The notes beneath the pieces were generated by a model. The model saw only the letters and a list, made by a program, of their open reading frames with translations, had not been told where the DNA came from and made no database searches. A stretch of DNA of 64,000 nt from Channa striata (taxonomy: Eukaryota; Chordata; Actinopteri; Anabantiformes; Channidae). A program made the position numbers and the translations under genes. Location: NCBI GenBank assembly GCA_033026295.1, contig CM065186.1:20347172-20411171 (forward strand), written 5' to 3'. Shown piece after piece: positions 1 through 15,000 of this stretch (within the stretch, counting starts at the first letter, position 1; each line of letters starts with the position of its first letter).

Positions 1-75
1 ATTCCAGCATGCAATGCCAGTCGTTTTTTTCATTGAACATGAGCTCTAACTTTGTCATTGTGTAACATTTACAAG

Positions 76-3000
76 ATCATGAGGGACACATACTCCGACA
101 GCTGTATAAGGATTAGCAGGGAGGAGAGGAGGAAGATGAAGGATCTGCTCGGTGAGATGCTGCAGTTGATAATGTGCAAATATTCAATAAGGTCATCGCA
201 ATCGTGCATAAATACTGGGACAATCTTAATCAGTACTTGGAGCAAATACTTTGTGAATGTTGTACACTTTAGTCAATATTTTCTCTCTGTCTCTGTTTCT
301 TCCTCTTTTTACCATTAATCCTCTGTAGCAAATTTTAATGTTGGAACGACTACAAGCACTATCCAGGATGACAGTATGAAGAAGAGGATTATCATTGCTG
401 CTCGAGACAACTGGGAGAATTACTTTAGTCGACTGTTCCCTGTGAAGGTGACAATTCCATCTCAGTCTCTAGTGCTCATAAAATGGCTGTTATATCCATT
501 CACCCGCCAGTCAAATTGCAGTTTACATATATGCATATTGTAGGAGTATACGATATAACAATAGCTTAATTCAACTATTTTTTATGTAGTGCCACTTAAC
601 AACAACAGTATCTCAAGGCACTTTCCATAATAAAGTCATGTCTAAATAGACATTAATATCTGTCATAAAGACTTGTAAAGCATGTAGCAAAAGATATTAT
701 TATATATTTTGGCAAAAATGTAAGTTATCTCCACGTCTAATTGAGTTATTAATTGAGTTATTCTTCTATGTTTGAAGAACATATCTTTAAATTTGCGTTA
801 ATGATTTTATATTCAGATTTAGAATCCTAAAGAATATCCCTGTTTGCACTGGACAGGACAAATATTATCGTCTAGGTTTAGCATGTAGGATTATCCTGTC
901 TAAAATCCAAATCCTGTATGTGTGTCTGTGTGATTGTGAGTGTGAATGGCTAAATTAGAAGAAATGTAAAGCACTTTGAGTATCAATAGGTGAAAAATGG
1001 ACGATCATTTAAAATTTCATTGTCATTGTCATGGTTGCCACTTGAATTTAAAAGTTATGACCAGTTACATGTTAGATGAGATCATAATGGCTACCAACAT
1101 CTAATTAGTTCATCATCATATTGAGTTCAAGTGAACATTTGTGCCAAATCTGAAGATATCCTGAAATGTCACATTTATGAAAATTGCATGGACAATTTGA
1201 AAATATTATGGCACATTATAGCCATTGCTCCGAGGCGCAATAATAGACCAGAAATACAATTAATGTTCAGTTTGAGTGTTCAAACAATTGCAAGTTGAAA
1301 AAAATTGAAGGGACATTATTAATATTTTTTTATCATTATAGGTACCAGAAAAATCTTGATCTGAGAATGCTGAGTGATAATGTTAAGCTGGCAGCAGCAT
1401 ATTTGAATTTATCTTATAAGAACGGTGTTCTGAATTGACAATAGTGAGCTAGTGACTGCAGTAAAGAGTTAAGTTCCTATGGAACTTCATGAAAAAATTT
1501 TATTATCTGAATGTCACCTGCATATATATGTGAAAGGCACGATCATTATATCACAAAAGCAGAGCAGTCATTAATTATTTACAAGTATTAACAAGCATCT
1601 TTCCTGTATATGTGTGTTACAGTTGGACAGCGGGGATGCTCAGATTTTGGGGGTATCTCATCGTGGGATTCATCTTTTAAAGGTAGTCAGCGCGTCAGGC
1701 ATCAACCCCAAACACCTCTATCTGCTCAAAAGCTACAGGTAAACACGTCGCTGACACAAACGAACATGACAGAAATCTGTTTCTTTAAAGTGACCTTCAT
1801 TAAGTTAAAGTTGCTTAGACACTATCTTCACAAAAAAGAAAGTCATTTGAAGCCTTACTGATGATTCTAATTCTGTTGTATTTGTTTCTCTAATAGCTAT
1901 TTTATTTGTAAAGAAAGAAATCGTGAACTTATTGATGCTCAGAGTTAAGGGAAAACTAGTCTCAACTGAACTATAGCTCTTTGTCAGCCTGGCTACAGTG
2001 CTGAAAAGAAACTGAAAAGAGCTAATTTGTATAAGTATAAACTCTTTTTCCAGACTAAGCGTGATTCTTGTGAATGAGTGGAACGCCACTTCCTTTCTAG
2101 TCTTCGTGACGCCTGCTTTAAATTGCGGGTTTGCGAGCTATACCATGGAGATCGCCTATTCAGAATTACTGCCTTTTTTAGAGGGGCAACACTATTAAGT
2201 ATGGAACGTAAAGATGCTGCATAATTATCAGTAAGGTAATCAACTTGTACAGGAGTACAGTTAATGAGGCTACTCTCAGTTATATCAGTACATGTTGAAG
2301 TAAATGATGAAGGGATCATTTCCTTAAATTTGTTCACAGTGTTTTTAGATAAACACCTACTGAAGCAAAACTTTTTTCTAGCTGCTGTGTAGTCCAATAA
2401 ACTAAATTCAAATGTTATGAGGAAATGGTCAGAGAGAACAGAATTATGAGGAAATACTGTTAGTTTATCAATTTCAATGCCATATGTAAGGACAAGGTCT
2501 AGGGTGTGACTAAAACAGTGAGTGGGTTCTTTTACATTTTGAGAGAAACCAATTGAATCTAATAATGAAGTAAATGCCGTGTTGAGGGAGTTACTGTCAG
2601 CATCTACATGAATGTTAAAATCGCCCACTATGACAACTTCATCTGCACTAAGTCGGCTAGAAAATCTGAGAATTCAGTCAAAAATTCAGAATAAGGGACT
2701 GGAGGACGGTACACAATAACAAATAGAAGTGGATTTTGAGTTTTCCAAATTGGATGTGAAAGGCTCAGAGTGAGACTCTCAAATGAGTTCTAGCTATGTT
2801 TAGGTCTAGGGTTTATTGGTAAGCTTGAGTGATAGACTGCTGCTACTCCTCCACCTTGGCCTGAGGTTCTAGGAACATGATAGTTAATATGACTTGGGGG
2901 GGTCGACTCATTTAAACTGACATAATCTTCCTTCTGCAACCAGGTTTCAGTGAGACAAAATGAATCGAATTGATGATCGCTTATCAAGTCATTTACTAAC

Positions 3001-6000
3001 AGAGATTTAGATGAGAGAGATCTGATATTTAATAGTCCACGTTTAATTATTTTAGTTTTAGTTCAGTAAGAGGAGCAGTCCTGATTTTTATAAAGTTATT
3101 ATGATTAACTCCTCTTGTGATCATTTTGGTTTAGGAAGTTTAGTTAGACAGGAAACAACTATACAGAGACTGTATAGGTCTCTATAGTTCCCTAAAGATG
3201 CCATCATCTTGGGAGACCTGAACATCCACCTGGACAAACCTCAGGCTGCTGACATCCTTGCACTTCTGAACATGTTTGGGGTGAGAGTGGTTCAAAGTCC
3301 TCCAAACCCAGTCCTCCATAGACATCTTTGCATAATCTTGTAGCTTTTTGCCACATATCCTAGTCTCTCTATCCAAGCAGTTTTCTTCCCTGCTCTCTGC
3401 AACCCCACCAACACACTACATGTCCTCTCCGTCCTCGACACAGAAATAGCCATTGACAGCTTCTGCACTACATTTCTGCCCGTGTGCTGCTCCTCCCTCA
3501 GCACCTACTCCTTGGCTCACTGACCAGATCCTGGCTTTGCTCTCCTTATTTTCTCTTCAGAATGAGGACTACACATATATACTCCTACCCATAATTTCCG
3601 CCCCCACATAGGTTTGCATCAATGTTTGTGTGTACAGATGGAGAAGTATTATTCATCATGGACTTGTCATGGACTTGTGAAATGACCTCAGTCAAAGTTT
3701 CAATTGAAACATATCCCAGGATAACAGCCAATGATCTTGGCAAAGAGTTAATGCTGAGTTTAAATGTAAACTATGTGGTCCATATATCTTAATTGGATGT
3801 TGTCAGCACTGTGAGAACCGTTCTGCCAGATGATGTCAGCGGCCTGCTGCCCGGCTTTTAAGAGGATCAGAACATCTAACATACGACTTATGTCAGTAAG
3901 ATGTGTGGTAGTTTTACCACTAGCTCTGTTGTCAGTAGCAGTCGGTATGTTATTGTTCATTTGGAAGACAAAAAGCATCATGAAATATGTTGAATATTTT
4001 CATATTTTATTAGATATTACTAAATACATTGAATTCACAGAAATCAATATAAAAGCACATATACATGCCTATATATAGTAACATTGTATATACAAATTTA
4101 CAGATTTATTAGATCATGAAAGTGATCATGTTCAGTTTGTGAAGGTATGTATCATCATTGCGTATGATCATTTTGGAGGCTGTTGTGCTGTGCATTATGG
4201 AGAGAGAATTCTGTTATTTAATCTAGTCTAAATGCTAAAAATTGAATGGAATAAAAATTAAAGAACAATAATATAATACTACTACTAATAATAATAATAA
4301 TAAATATAATAATATAACTTAAAACTAAGAACATGTTACTTGTGTTCAAAAAGGTTAATTATTTATGTATTTAGTATGTGTTTACCACTTTTAATTTACT
4401 TTTTTCATTGACATCATATGTACCTTTAAAAAGTAAAATGTCTTTCCATCATTCTTCATCCTCTGGGCATTCCTTACTCTCACTACTTTTTACTTTATTT
4501 CTCCCACTCTTATAATACTTTAACTTCTTAAAATAATATTACATCTTTAAAATAAAGAATCTGTCCCCTGTTTACGCTATGATTAGACTATACAGTGGTA
4601 TAACGTTGAGTAGTTTAGAAAACACATTAAGTTGAGAGCCTAGTAAATCATCTTAAATGATGTCCACAAAGTGTCCACAATGCCATAGGCAACTCATAGA
4701 TTTAATTTAGATCCAAACATTTTTGGGATTTAATTAGCAGTTTTTCTTTCAGTACAGAAAAATCTCTTGGGGAGTGCTGCTCATTTACAGACTACAGGAG
4801 TAGAGAATTTCTTTCTCGGACAATAGTAGTAGCGTTTCTTCATAGGCCTTTTTTACCACACGTGCTTTGATCAGGAATGACCAACTATAAACTGTCTAGC
4901 TCTTTCAACTACTAAATTTGTCTTTCTCTCACTGATGTATACTGTATGATTTTTTCTAATAATTTCACAGAATTCTAAGTCATGCCTGCATTGACTCAGT
5001 TTTGCACAGGTGTTGTCAGTTGCCTTCCAAGGTGCAGACACATTGGAGCTGGAGCTGAAAAATGAAAACTTGCTGCTGCGGTCCTCCGGAGCTCCTCAGA
5101 TCACTGCCATCATCCAATTATTCCTCCAAGAACTAATCAAAGTACTTCATCTCTGTTTATCATTATTTACACATCTGCCCCTTTGATGTTTTGTAGCATA
5201 TTTTGATGGTATGAGCCACACTTATCTTAGAACCCCGTTCATTTTAGATGTTACCCTGAGGCAAATTTCTCCATGCTCACTAGGACTCAGGCCATGTTGT
5301 TGCAGTGAAAAGTTTTGTGACAGATGACAAGAGTCTGCTCAGCTTTAACAAAGGTGACATCATCAAACTGCTGCCAATGAAAGGACTCCAATTAGGTGAG
5401 GTTTTCATGTGGATAAGGAAGTTTTAAATATTTCTCAGTCTGTTATTTGTTTGATGTATATTTGCATATCCTTTCTATTTAATAACTTGGTTGTGGTTGT
5501 TCCACTAGGCTGGTGCTTTGGCACAATGGGAGGCCGTTCTGGTCTTTTCCCAGAGGATCTCACTCAGCCTTCAGCAGCTCCGGACTACCACTGTCTCCAC
5601 CTTGACCGAAGAGATGATAGGAGGAGAAGCATGAAAAAAACTGTCAATCCATCAAAAGACACGTCTCTAGGAGCCAACAGCAGAAGCATGGGTAGTGCTG
5701 ATTTAGGGAGTCTTAGGAGTAAGACTTCACTCCCCATCATGTCAGTCCCAAGCTCAACTCAAGGCTCAGTCCATAAGTTTGAGATCCTCTCTGCACTGGT
5801 CGAGTTTGCCATGAAGTACTTCAGGTATAAGTGGAAAAATAACAATTATTACTGTTATTTTTAGGTCCGTATAACACAGCTTGGAAAATTCTGTTGTTAT
5901 TACTCGTTTGTTCAGAGTGGGGACTACAGGTCTACCAGCCAGTGGAAGGAATTTTTCAGAAGCTGTTCAATACACAGATGTAAGATGGTACAATTACTCT

Positions 6001-9000
6001 CACATGTCATTCCAAGTTGTGTAATTGCTCCCTTGACATTTTTCTATTATTTTCATCCAGGTCCCCATACAGGAGTCCCTCATTCTCTACAGTGATCCTG
6101 AAATTAATGATTTATCTGTCCAGGCTTTCAAGGGTAAGTACAACCACACTAACTGTGCAGATACACAAGACATTTTATATATTGATTTGTCACCCTCCGT
6201 TTTTCTTTCTCCAGACCTGATGCAGTTCATGGGTGAAATGCCAATGACGAAGAATATCACCCAGTCCGATAGCTTAAGCCGCATCCTATTGGTTAGTGCT
6301 CATGTAAACACAGTATTTGCAATATTTGTAAGTGGGTTTTAATCTCTTTTTACCCCTTTTCTCTTCTGTTCAGTTAGGAAAAGAAAAGGAGCTGTTAAGA
6401 GATGAGATCTATTGTCAGGTCATCAAACAAACCACTAACAACCCAACCAAGTGAGTTGGATTTCTTTTTGGAAACACCGTGAATTACATGCAGCATAAAA
6501 TAATACAAGTAAACATCCATATTAAATAACTAACATTGTAATTTTTCATTGCGTTATCTTGTGTGTATGTAAGTTTAGTTTTTTAGATTTAAAAGCAGTG
6601 TCCTCATTTGATCGACTGTAGTGAAGAGGCTTGTTTTTACTACAGAAAGAATTCTTTGTTCATCCACCACAGTTGTTTTCTGTGGAATGTACTGAAGTGC
6701 TGATTTTGGCCACACACGTTTTTCCTAGTACTAATGAATCTGTTTAGATTTCTCAACCTGCTTTGCATTGACAGCTCTTTGAACCTTTTACATCCATTCT
6801 TGTAAATGAACTAAAGAGGGATTAACAAACACCATGGAACAGCTAAGTAAAAATGCTGAAACATGGTGTAAACTAAACAAAGTTGTGGATCTATGGATGG
6901 AAATATATTAAACATTCTGCACAGTTCATACATTATTTTTGACTAAACCCCTAAATTTTTAGTTTCATATCAAATCCAATGTGGTAGCATTCAGGGCTAA
7001 TAATAAGAATTGTGCCACTTTCCAGTAGTTCCAGAGTATAACTCATGAATTCATCCCCACCAACGAGCACAAACAATCAACGAGAAAGTGTCTGAGTGTA
7101 AGAGAGAGACTGAAAGAAAGGAAATGAGAGGCGAACCAACAAACACTGAAGGGGGAACAGGGTTTTAATAAATGGGAAAGACAGGTGGAACCAATGAGGA
7201 CAAACGAGAAAAGTAAAGCAACCAAAAGAAACTCACAGGAAGGAAAAGCAGTACTACAAAATAACAGGCCTAGACAAAACCCAGACTAACAAAAAGTCCA
7301 GAATCCTGACATCTGACATACAGCTGCTCTGTGGTAAGTCTTGTTCACATATACATATTTTCTTATTGTTGTGTGGTCTCTCTACAGGTCTAGCTGTACC
7401 CTTGGCTGGCGGCTGCTTAACATGATAACTGGTTTCTTTCCTTGCTCTAATACTCTGCTGTCATACGTTACACGTCACCTGCAAGAAATCTCACAGGATT
7501 ATGAACATCCATACCAAGGTAGAAGACACACAGTCAGACGGTGCAAACACACTGAAATCACTTGCAAGTAACACACAGAGTAACACACTGCACCATATGG
7601 ATTTGGTCCCCAGAGCTGGCATGTGTTTGTCAAGACAACCTTCAGCGATCTCTCAGTGTTGGCGGTCGCCGCAACATGCCCTCGCATGCCGAGATGGAAG
7701 CCATTCTCGTAAGTAAACCTACAAACAAATGCACATGAATGGAAGTCTTTCATACATTTTCATCTGATCCATTATGTACCTGACAAGTGTTTCACTATTT
7801 TCTGCAGACTGGCAAAACATCGCGACGTATTCCTATCCAACTGCCAGGAGGAGTTGACTTCCCTGTAAAGATACGCAGTTTCACTGTAAGTTTGTGTTTA
7901 TTTATATCTACTCAGCTTTAAATAAACTCTCAGTCTTATTGTTTTCTATGAAAAACTTTGTGAATATATTTTTTATCCTCCTCCTTAGGTGACAGCAGAT
8001 GTGGTGACAGAGCTCTGTAAAGACATGGGAATTTCAAATCCTGCAGAAATCAGAGAGTTCTCCATCTTTACCAACAGAGTTCAAGGTAAGTTACAGTGAC
8101 AATGTAATATGATAAGAAACCTCACTCCTTCCTCAATTTCTATATGGATTGATGCAACTTTTTGGATTTATAGGGATATTCCATCCTCTTCTGCCTTTTT
8201 TCTACTTTGCTTCACATGCAGGTGTCTGATAAATTCGAAATTATGGATTATCAGAAATTAAATATTTTGTCTGTTGTAATTAATGGTTAATAACAACTAA
8301 TCAGATACAAAGGGATACATTATCAGTGTACCTGTGAACTTGGTAGAGACCACTGACAAACCTACACACAAACTGCAGAACAACATATGATTTGTATCTG
8401 CAGCTCAGTTTCACAGAATTGCATGCTTCTTATGCTCTAAGACTGCTATACTTTAGCTAATTGTGCTCGTGTGTGTTTTGTGTTTTAAAGTTCTCAGTGA
8501 ATACATCTTGATGTATTGCTCCTCTAATGTTGTAGTCACTTTTTGCACCTCTCCTTGCTTTGGATAAAACTGATCCAGTTTCCACTGCATGCAATGCATG
8601 GATTTCCATCTATGAGAACTCCAACAAGGATCTGATGAGTGGATCAAATCATCCACCCATAATTTCAACAAACTACTATTTCTCTTTCGGCTTTTCCCAT
8701 CAGGGGTCGCCACAGCGAATATCCTTTTCCACCTCACTCTATCCTGGGCATCTTCCACTCTGACACCAGCTAACCCCATGTCCTCTGTTAGTACATCCAT
8801 ATATCTCCTCCTTGGTCTTCCTCTCGCCCTCTTGCCTGGCAGCTCCATCTCCAACATCCTTCCACCAATATATTCACTATCCCTCCTCTGCACATGTCCA
8901 AACCATCTCAATCTGGTCTCTCTGACTTTGTTTCTAACACAGGCAACGTGCGCTGTCCCTCTGATGAACTCGTTCCTTATTCTGTCCAACCTTGTCACTC

Positions 9001-12000
9001 CTTATCAAGGAGAACCTCAACATCTTCATCTCTGCTGCTTCCATCTCTGCCTCTTGTCTCTTTCTCACTGCTACTGTCTCTAACCCATAGAGCAGAGCTG
9101 GTCTCACCACAGTCCTGTACACCTTTCCTTTGAATCTCCTCCATCCATTTCAACCCACCTGCAATCGCCTCTTCACCTCTTTTCCACACTCCCCATCACA
9201 CTGAACTGTTGACCCCAAGTACTTAAACTCCTGCACCTTCTTCACCTCAGCCCCCTGTAACCTCACGCTTCTACCTTGCTCCTTCTCATTTAGACACATG
9301 TATTCTCTCTTCATGCCTCTTCTTTCCAGAGCAAACCTCCACCTCTCCAGCTGTTCCTCCACCTGCTCTCGTCTCTCACTGCAAATCACAATGTCATCTG
9401 CAAACATCATTGTCCAGGGAGATTTCTGTCTGACCTCATCTGTCAACCTGTCCATCAGCATAGCAAACAAGAAGGGACTCAAAGCCGATCCTGGGTGTAG
9501 TCCCACCTCCACCTTGAACTCCTCTGTCTCACCACCGTCATGCTCCTCTCATACATGTCATGAACTACACTGACGTACTTCTCTGCCACTCCAGACATCC
9601 TCATACAGTACCACAGCTCCTCCCTCGGCACCCTGTCATACGCCTTCTCTAAATCCACAAAGACACAATGCAGCTCCTTCTGACCATCTCTGTACTTTTC
9701 CATCAACAATCTCAAAGCGTAAATGGCATCAGTGGTGCTCTTACGGGGCATGAAACCATACTGCTGCTCACAAATCTCCACCTCCTTCCTAAGCCTGGCT
9801 TCCACTACTCTTTCCCACAGCTTCATTGTGTGGCTCATCAGCTTTATCCCTCTGTAGTTGCTGCAGTTCTGCGTGTCACCCTTGTTCTTAAAGATCGGCA
9901 CCAGAACGCTTCTCCTCCATTCCTCAGGCATCTTCTTACTCTTTAAAATCCTGTTAAACAGGCTGGTTAGAAACTTCACTGCTGTCTCTCCTAGACACTT
10001 CCACACCTCCACAGGTACGTCATCGGGACCAACAGCCTTTCCGCTCTTCATCCTTTTCAGAGCCTTCCTCACCTCATCCTTTCTAATCTCTGCTATCATC
10101 CACATCTTCCTCCCTTTTTTCCCTGTCATTTTCCTCATTCATCAGCTCCTCAAAATACTCCTTCCATCTTCTCTGCACACTCTCCTGGCTTGTTAGCACC
10201 TTTCCATCTCTGTCTTTAATCACCCTTATCTGTTGCACATCTTTCCCATCCCTAGCTCTCTGTCTGGCTATCCTGTACAAGTCCTTCTCTCCTTCCTTTA
10301 TATCTAACCTGTCATACAGCTCATCGTAAGCTTTCTGTTTGGCCTTTGCCACCTCCCTCTTCACTCTGCGCTGCACTTTCCACTCACCCCAACCGGTCAA
10401 GGCAGATGTCCGCCCACCCTGAGCCTGGTTCTGCTGGAGGTTTCTTCCGTTAAAGGGAGTTTTTCCTCTCCACTGTTGCCTATAGCTGCTCAAGGGGGAT
10501 TTGTTGGGTTTTCTCTAAATGTTTGTATAGTCTTGACTTTATTATGTAAAGTGTCTTGAGATGACCTTGTTGTAAATTGGCGCTATATAAATAAAGTTGA
10601 ATTGAACTGAACTTCCTTGTACTCCTGTCTACTTTCCTCAGTCCTTTCTAAATCCCACTTCCTTTTAGCTAACCTCTTCCTCTGGATGCAGTCCTGTGCT
10701 TCCTCATTCCACCACCAAGTGTCTTTATCTTCTTTCCTCCTTCCAGATCACACACCCAGCATCTTCCTACCTGTTTCCCTGATTACCTCTGCTGTAGTTT
10801 CCCAGTCATCTGGAAGCTCTTCCTGACCACACAAAGCCTGTCTCAACTTCTGCCTGAATTCCTCACAAGTTTCTTCATTCTTTAGCTTGCACCACTTGGT
10901 CTTTTTTTCTGTCTTCTTCTTCATGACCACCAGAGTCATCTTACACACCACCATGCGGTGCTGTCTGGCTACACTCTCTCCTACAACCACTTTACATTCA
11001 GTAACCTCTCTCAAATGACCTCGTCTACATAGAATGTAGTCCACCTGTGTACTCCTACCTCCACTCTTGTATGTCACTCTGTGTTCCTCTCTCTTCTGGA
11101 AGTAAGTGTTGACTACAGCCATTTGCATCCTCTTAGCAAAGTCCACAACCATCTGTTCTTCTGGATTCTTTTCCTTTACACCAAACCTGCCCATCACCTC
11201 CTCATCACCTCTGTTTCCCTCACCAACATGCCCATTGAAGTCTGCTCCAACAACTACTCTCTCTCCTCTGGGGATACTCTCTACAACCTCATCAAACTCA
11301 CTCCAGAATCTCTCCTTCTCTTCTAACTCACAGCCAACTTGTGGAGCATACCCACTGACTACATTCACCATCACCCCTTCGATTTCTGGCTTTAGGCTCA
11401 TTACCCTGTCTGAGACACTTTTCACCTCTAGAACATTGTTCATAAACTCCCTCTTCAGGATCACTCCAACCCCGTTTCTCTTCCTATCCACACCATGGTA
11501 GAACAGTTTGTATCCTCCTCCAATACTACGTGCTTTGCTGCCCTTCCACCTCGTCTCCTGCACACACAGTACATCTACCTTCCTTCTCTCCACCGTCTGC
11601 CAGCTCTCTACCTTTCCCTGTCATTGTGCCAATGTTAAGAGTCCCTACTCTCAGATCTAAGCTCCTACTTTTCCTCTTCTCTCTCTGACCACAAACTCTT
11701 CTACCTCCTGTCCTTCTTCGACCAACAGTAGTCCAATTTCCACCGGCACCCTGTAGGTTAACAGCAGCAGTGGCGGTCATTGTTAACCCGGGCCTCGACC
11801 GATCCGGTGTTAAAGTGCTATGGATGACTCCTATGGTTGTACTTATAGCGGATGCCCTTCCTGACGCAACCCTCTCTATTTATCAGGCCTTGGGACTGGC
11901 ACAGAAGTCACTAGCTTGCAACCCCTGTTGCTAGATTAACTTTAACAAACTGAGGCTGGGAAATAGTGTGACTAAGTGTAGAACAATCAGATCAAATAGA

Positions 12001-15000
12001 TAATTGCTTTGTATTTTAGGAGAACTGCTTTTAGGTATCATTGTTACTTGCCCACAATATTACTGTTCCTAAAAACTGTAAATACAATGAGCTGATAGTT
12101 AATCAATCATGTATGGCCTTTGTTGAGAACAACTAAAGAGTAGCTTTCTGGGAGATTATTTTAAGGAAATCATCTGGAAAATACAGGACATGTAAATTTA
12201 ACAAATTTTGCGTAACACAAATGAAACACTAATTCCCAGCAAGTTTCTGTTTACATCAGATATATGTGAGGTACTAATCTTCTAACTAATGAGCTATTTT
12301 GGTAAACCTACAACTCCTCACTGCTCTGTTCGTCCTTCATCAGATGGGATGGTGCGTCCCCTTCATGCTGAGGAGTATCTGTTTGACTTTCTCTGGATGA
12401 CAATTCGATCTCCTTGTTTTTGAGGAGAGTGATATGGAGGAGCCCTCTCTCTTTCATCAATGACCTCTATGTGGACTTCCACTATCAGCAGGTACAAGAT
12501 GAGTTCACAGCAGCCATGAATATGAGAACTTTTCTAAACACTGCATCATTTTCCATCTCTCTGTTCTCTGTGTTGTCGTTTTATGTAGCTTCTGGGCGAC
12601 TATCTGAATGGAAGGTTGATGCTTCCTCCCATTGCAAATGGTTTCTCTCCAGTCCAACAAATAGCAGAACTATCAGCTTTGCAGCATGTGGCCCAGGGAC
12701 TGGGAATCCAGCCCTCATTGTGCGTAACACACAGTTATTCAATACTGATCAGTCAGGAGTGTAACGGTATTTTGAATGGCTTTACTTAAACAGTTAAAAC
12801 ATGTGTAACTATATGAGTTATTAATGTAAATACTGATAACAAGCCACAATAATGCAGCAAACATACACATTATGTATATTTTGAACCTGTCTTATGGCAC
12901 CAGATGAAAAAGTCAATCGCTCTGTAAAACCAATTAATCATGTATTAACCAGAAGACGTTAATTAATCAGTTACATATCAGAGCCAGGCTCTTTGCAGAT
13001 AAATTATTCCTAACATCTGTCAAATGGGAATGGAGAAATTTTGGTAAACACAGAAAATATTACGAAAAAATGAGCGGATGGTGAATGAAAACGAAATTAT
13101 TCCTAGAACTAAAAATAGCCCTGAAAAGTCAGAATTACAGAATTCTGAAAGGAGTTGGTGAAGTTTACGGTTACAAATAGAAAATAAATTGCGGTTTTCA
13201 GCCTTCATAGAGCTTAACATTGAGCTTAGTTTTGACTACTTGAGAATCACTAAGGACCAGAAGCTTGGCCACGAGAGTGCCTGGACATTTGTTGGAGTCT
13301 CCACACCGAGAAGCATCTTTGATCACCTAGCTAAGCACAGCGTCCATGTTCAGCAACAGGGTCAAATCAAGTCACCTTTATTCATAAAGCTCTTTAAAAA
13401 AATGAAAAAAATGGGAGGAGAAGCTCTCTCCTTGCTGACTAAAGATCCGTAGGCAGGATTGAAAAGCTCTAGAGCAATATCCTCAGGATCTCCAAATCTA
13501 ACTGCGTCAAAATTTTGTGGTTGGCCATGATGTACACTTTCTACAAAAGTACTGAAACAGTGAGGCTTAGTTTTTCTTGTTTGAAAAATACTGACCTGCA
13601 TATGCAATAACACGGTTTTCTAATTATCATATTCTGAGAAAAAGTGGATACCCTTGTACATATTCCCACAGAGGTTTCAAGTTATGGCACCACAGGTATA
13701 TCCTGTAGGCCCAAATCACATACCTGAACTTAAACACATACATCACTTTCAAATTAAAGTAGGCCCATAAATAAATTACTTCAATTAAAGTGTATGTGCT
13801 CTATGAATTACTCCAGCATGGAGACTCCGCTGTCTGCCAAAAAAAGGGAAAATCACGGCAGATTTATGTTATTGTGATCAAAAGTACAGATATTGGTAAT
13901 TGGTAGGTCATATTAAAGCAGAAAAGGAGAAAATTCTAAATGTTCAATCACAATTGTATGTGACAGTATGTGTCTGTAGATTTACATCTGGTTACTGTAT
14001 TTCTGTGTAAGGCCAGAGATCAAGGAGTACTTGCCCTCACAGGATGGGCTCAGCAGTAAGCTTGAGGAGATCCACTCATTCTGTCTTGGTCAGCTAGTTG
14101 CTATGCAGTTCCTCAGCCCTAAAGACGCCAAGATAAGATTCATTGGTAGGCAGAGCCTCTTCTCTTTCCTGCATTTCTCATCTTATCTCTTGCTCTGTTT
14201 GAAATGGATTTGATGGTAATAGTACATGTCTTAATCTTCTTTTTTACAGAGGTTCTGAGCAGCCTGCCTTTGTTTGGTTGTAACACTTTTTTGGCCCAGA
14301 AAGTCAGCCAGCGTGGCTGTCCCTCCCCCTGCATGGTCAGCATCAGCCAGGAGGAGGTGCTCTTTTTTCACCCGAAAACACAGGTGCCCTGAGCAGCCGC
14401 TGCACTAATGTTCATTTTATTAACGTAAACATTTATTAACCTTCACCAACAAATTTTTTTTCCATGATGAAGACGAAACTAATCTGAGGAAACAATTGTA
14501 TTTAAGTTAAAACGCAATGACTGAAAACTACTCAAGCATTACATAACCCAATTATTAGTCAGCTTCAAAGATTTATTGCAGGGGTGTTGTACAGGATTCA
14601 TGTTGCTTGTGTAAAATTGTAGCAATAATTAACTTACATTATGTTTCACTGCCCTGAATTTTTAATGTTTATGCACAATGCCAGAGATCATCGTTTTACC
14701 TGCAATTTTTAGATTCCATTCAATTAGCACCAAAGCCAAACATAGTCAACTTTTAACAGAACTCCATCGGTATGTGAGAAAGAAGCAGTGTAGAATGCTT
14801 TGGGTACCAGTGAGGTAGAAAAGTGCTATATAAGTGCAGACCATTTATCATTCTCTATATATCTGTTTAGTCTGGACTTCACTATTATGTAACGTGCCAT
14901 GAGATGACGATGTTGGGAATGGGCACTATATAAATTGACTTAAATCAATAAGTCTGTAGTACGTACATGATCCATGTGATGATTTTATTTTATTTTCTTT

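Larger units (their letters stand above)
76..5141 (+). other. Myosin XV tail: end of first FERM domain (4 exons)
   Basis: Exons 76-151, 329-447, 1623-1738 and 5000-5141 encode the last lobe of the first FERM domain. The linker reads SREERRKMKDLLA, then AARDNWENYFSRLFPV. A PH-like segment follows (ILGVSHRGIHLLKVVSASG, then SFAQVLSVAFQGADTLELEL) and ends in the helix ITAIIQLFLQELIK. This matches the human myosin XVA region before SH3 in order and spacing. The acceptor at 5000 was chosen over a closer AG at 5015-ish because it restores the residues SFAQVLSV, which align with the family. No key residue is obviously missing. Confidence 0.75.

Noticed and set aside
1610..1861. 83-codon frame over exon 1623-1738
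   Set aside because: It uses a different frame. The myosin frame (ILGVSHRGIHLLKVVSASG) keeps phase with both neighbours.
5015..5018. Acceptor AG just before 5018 for the fourth myosin exon
   Set aside because: It would drop SFAQVLSV and break the phase. The acceptor ending at 4999 preserves both.
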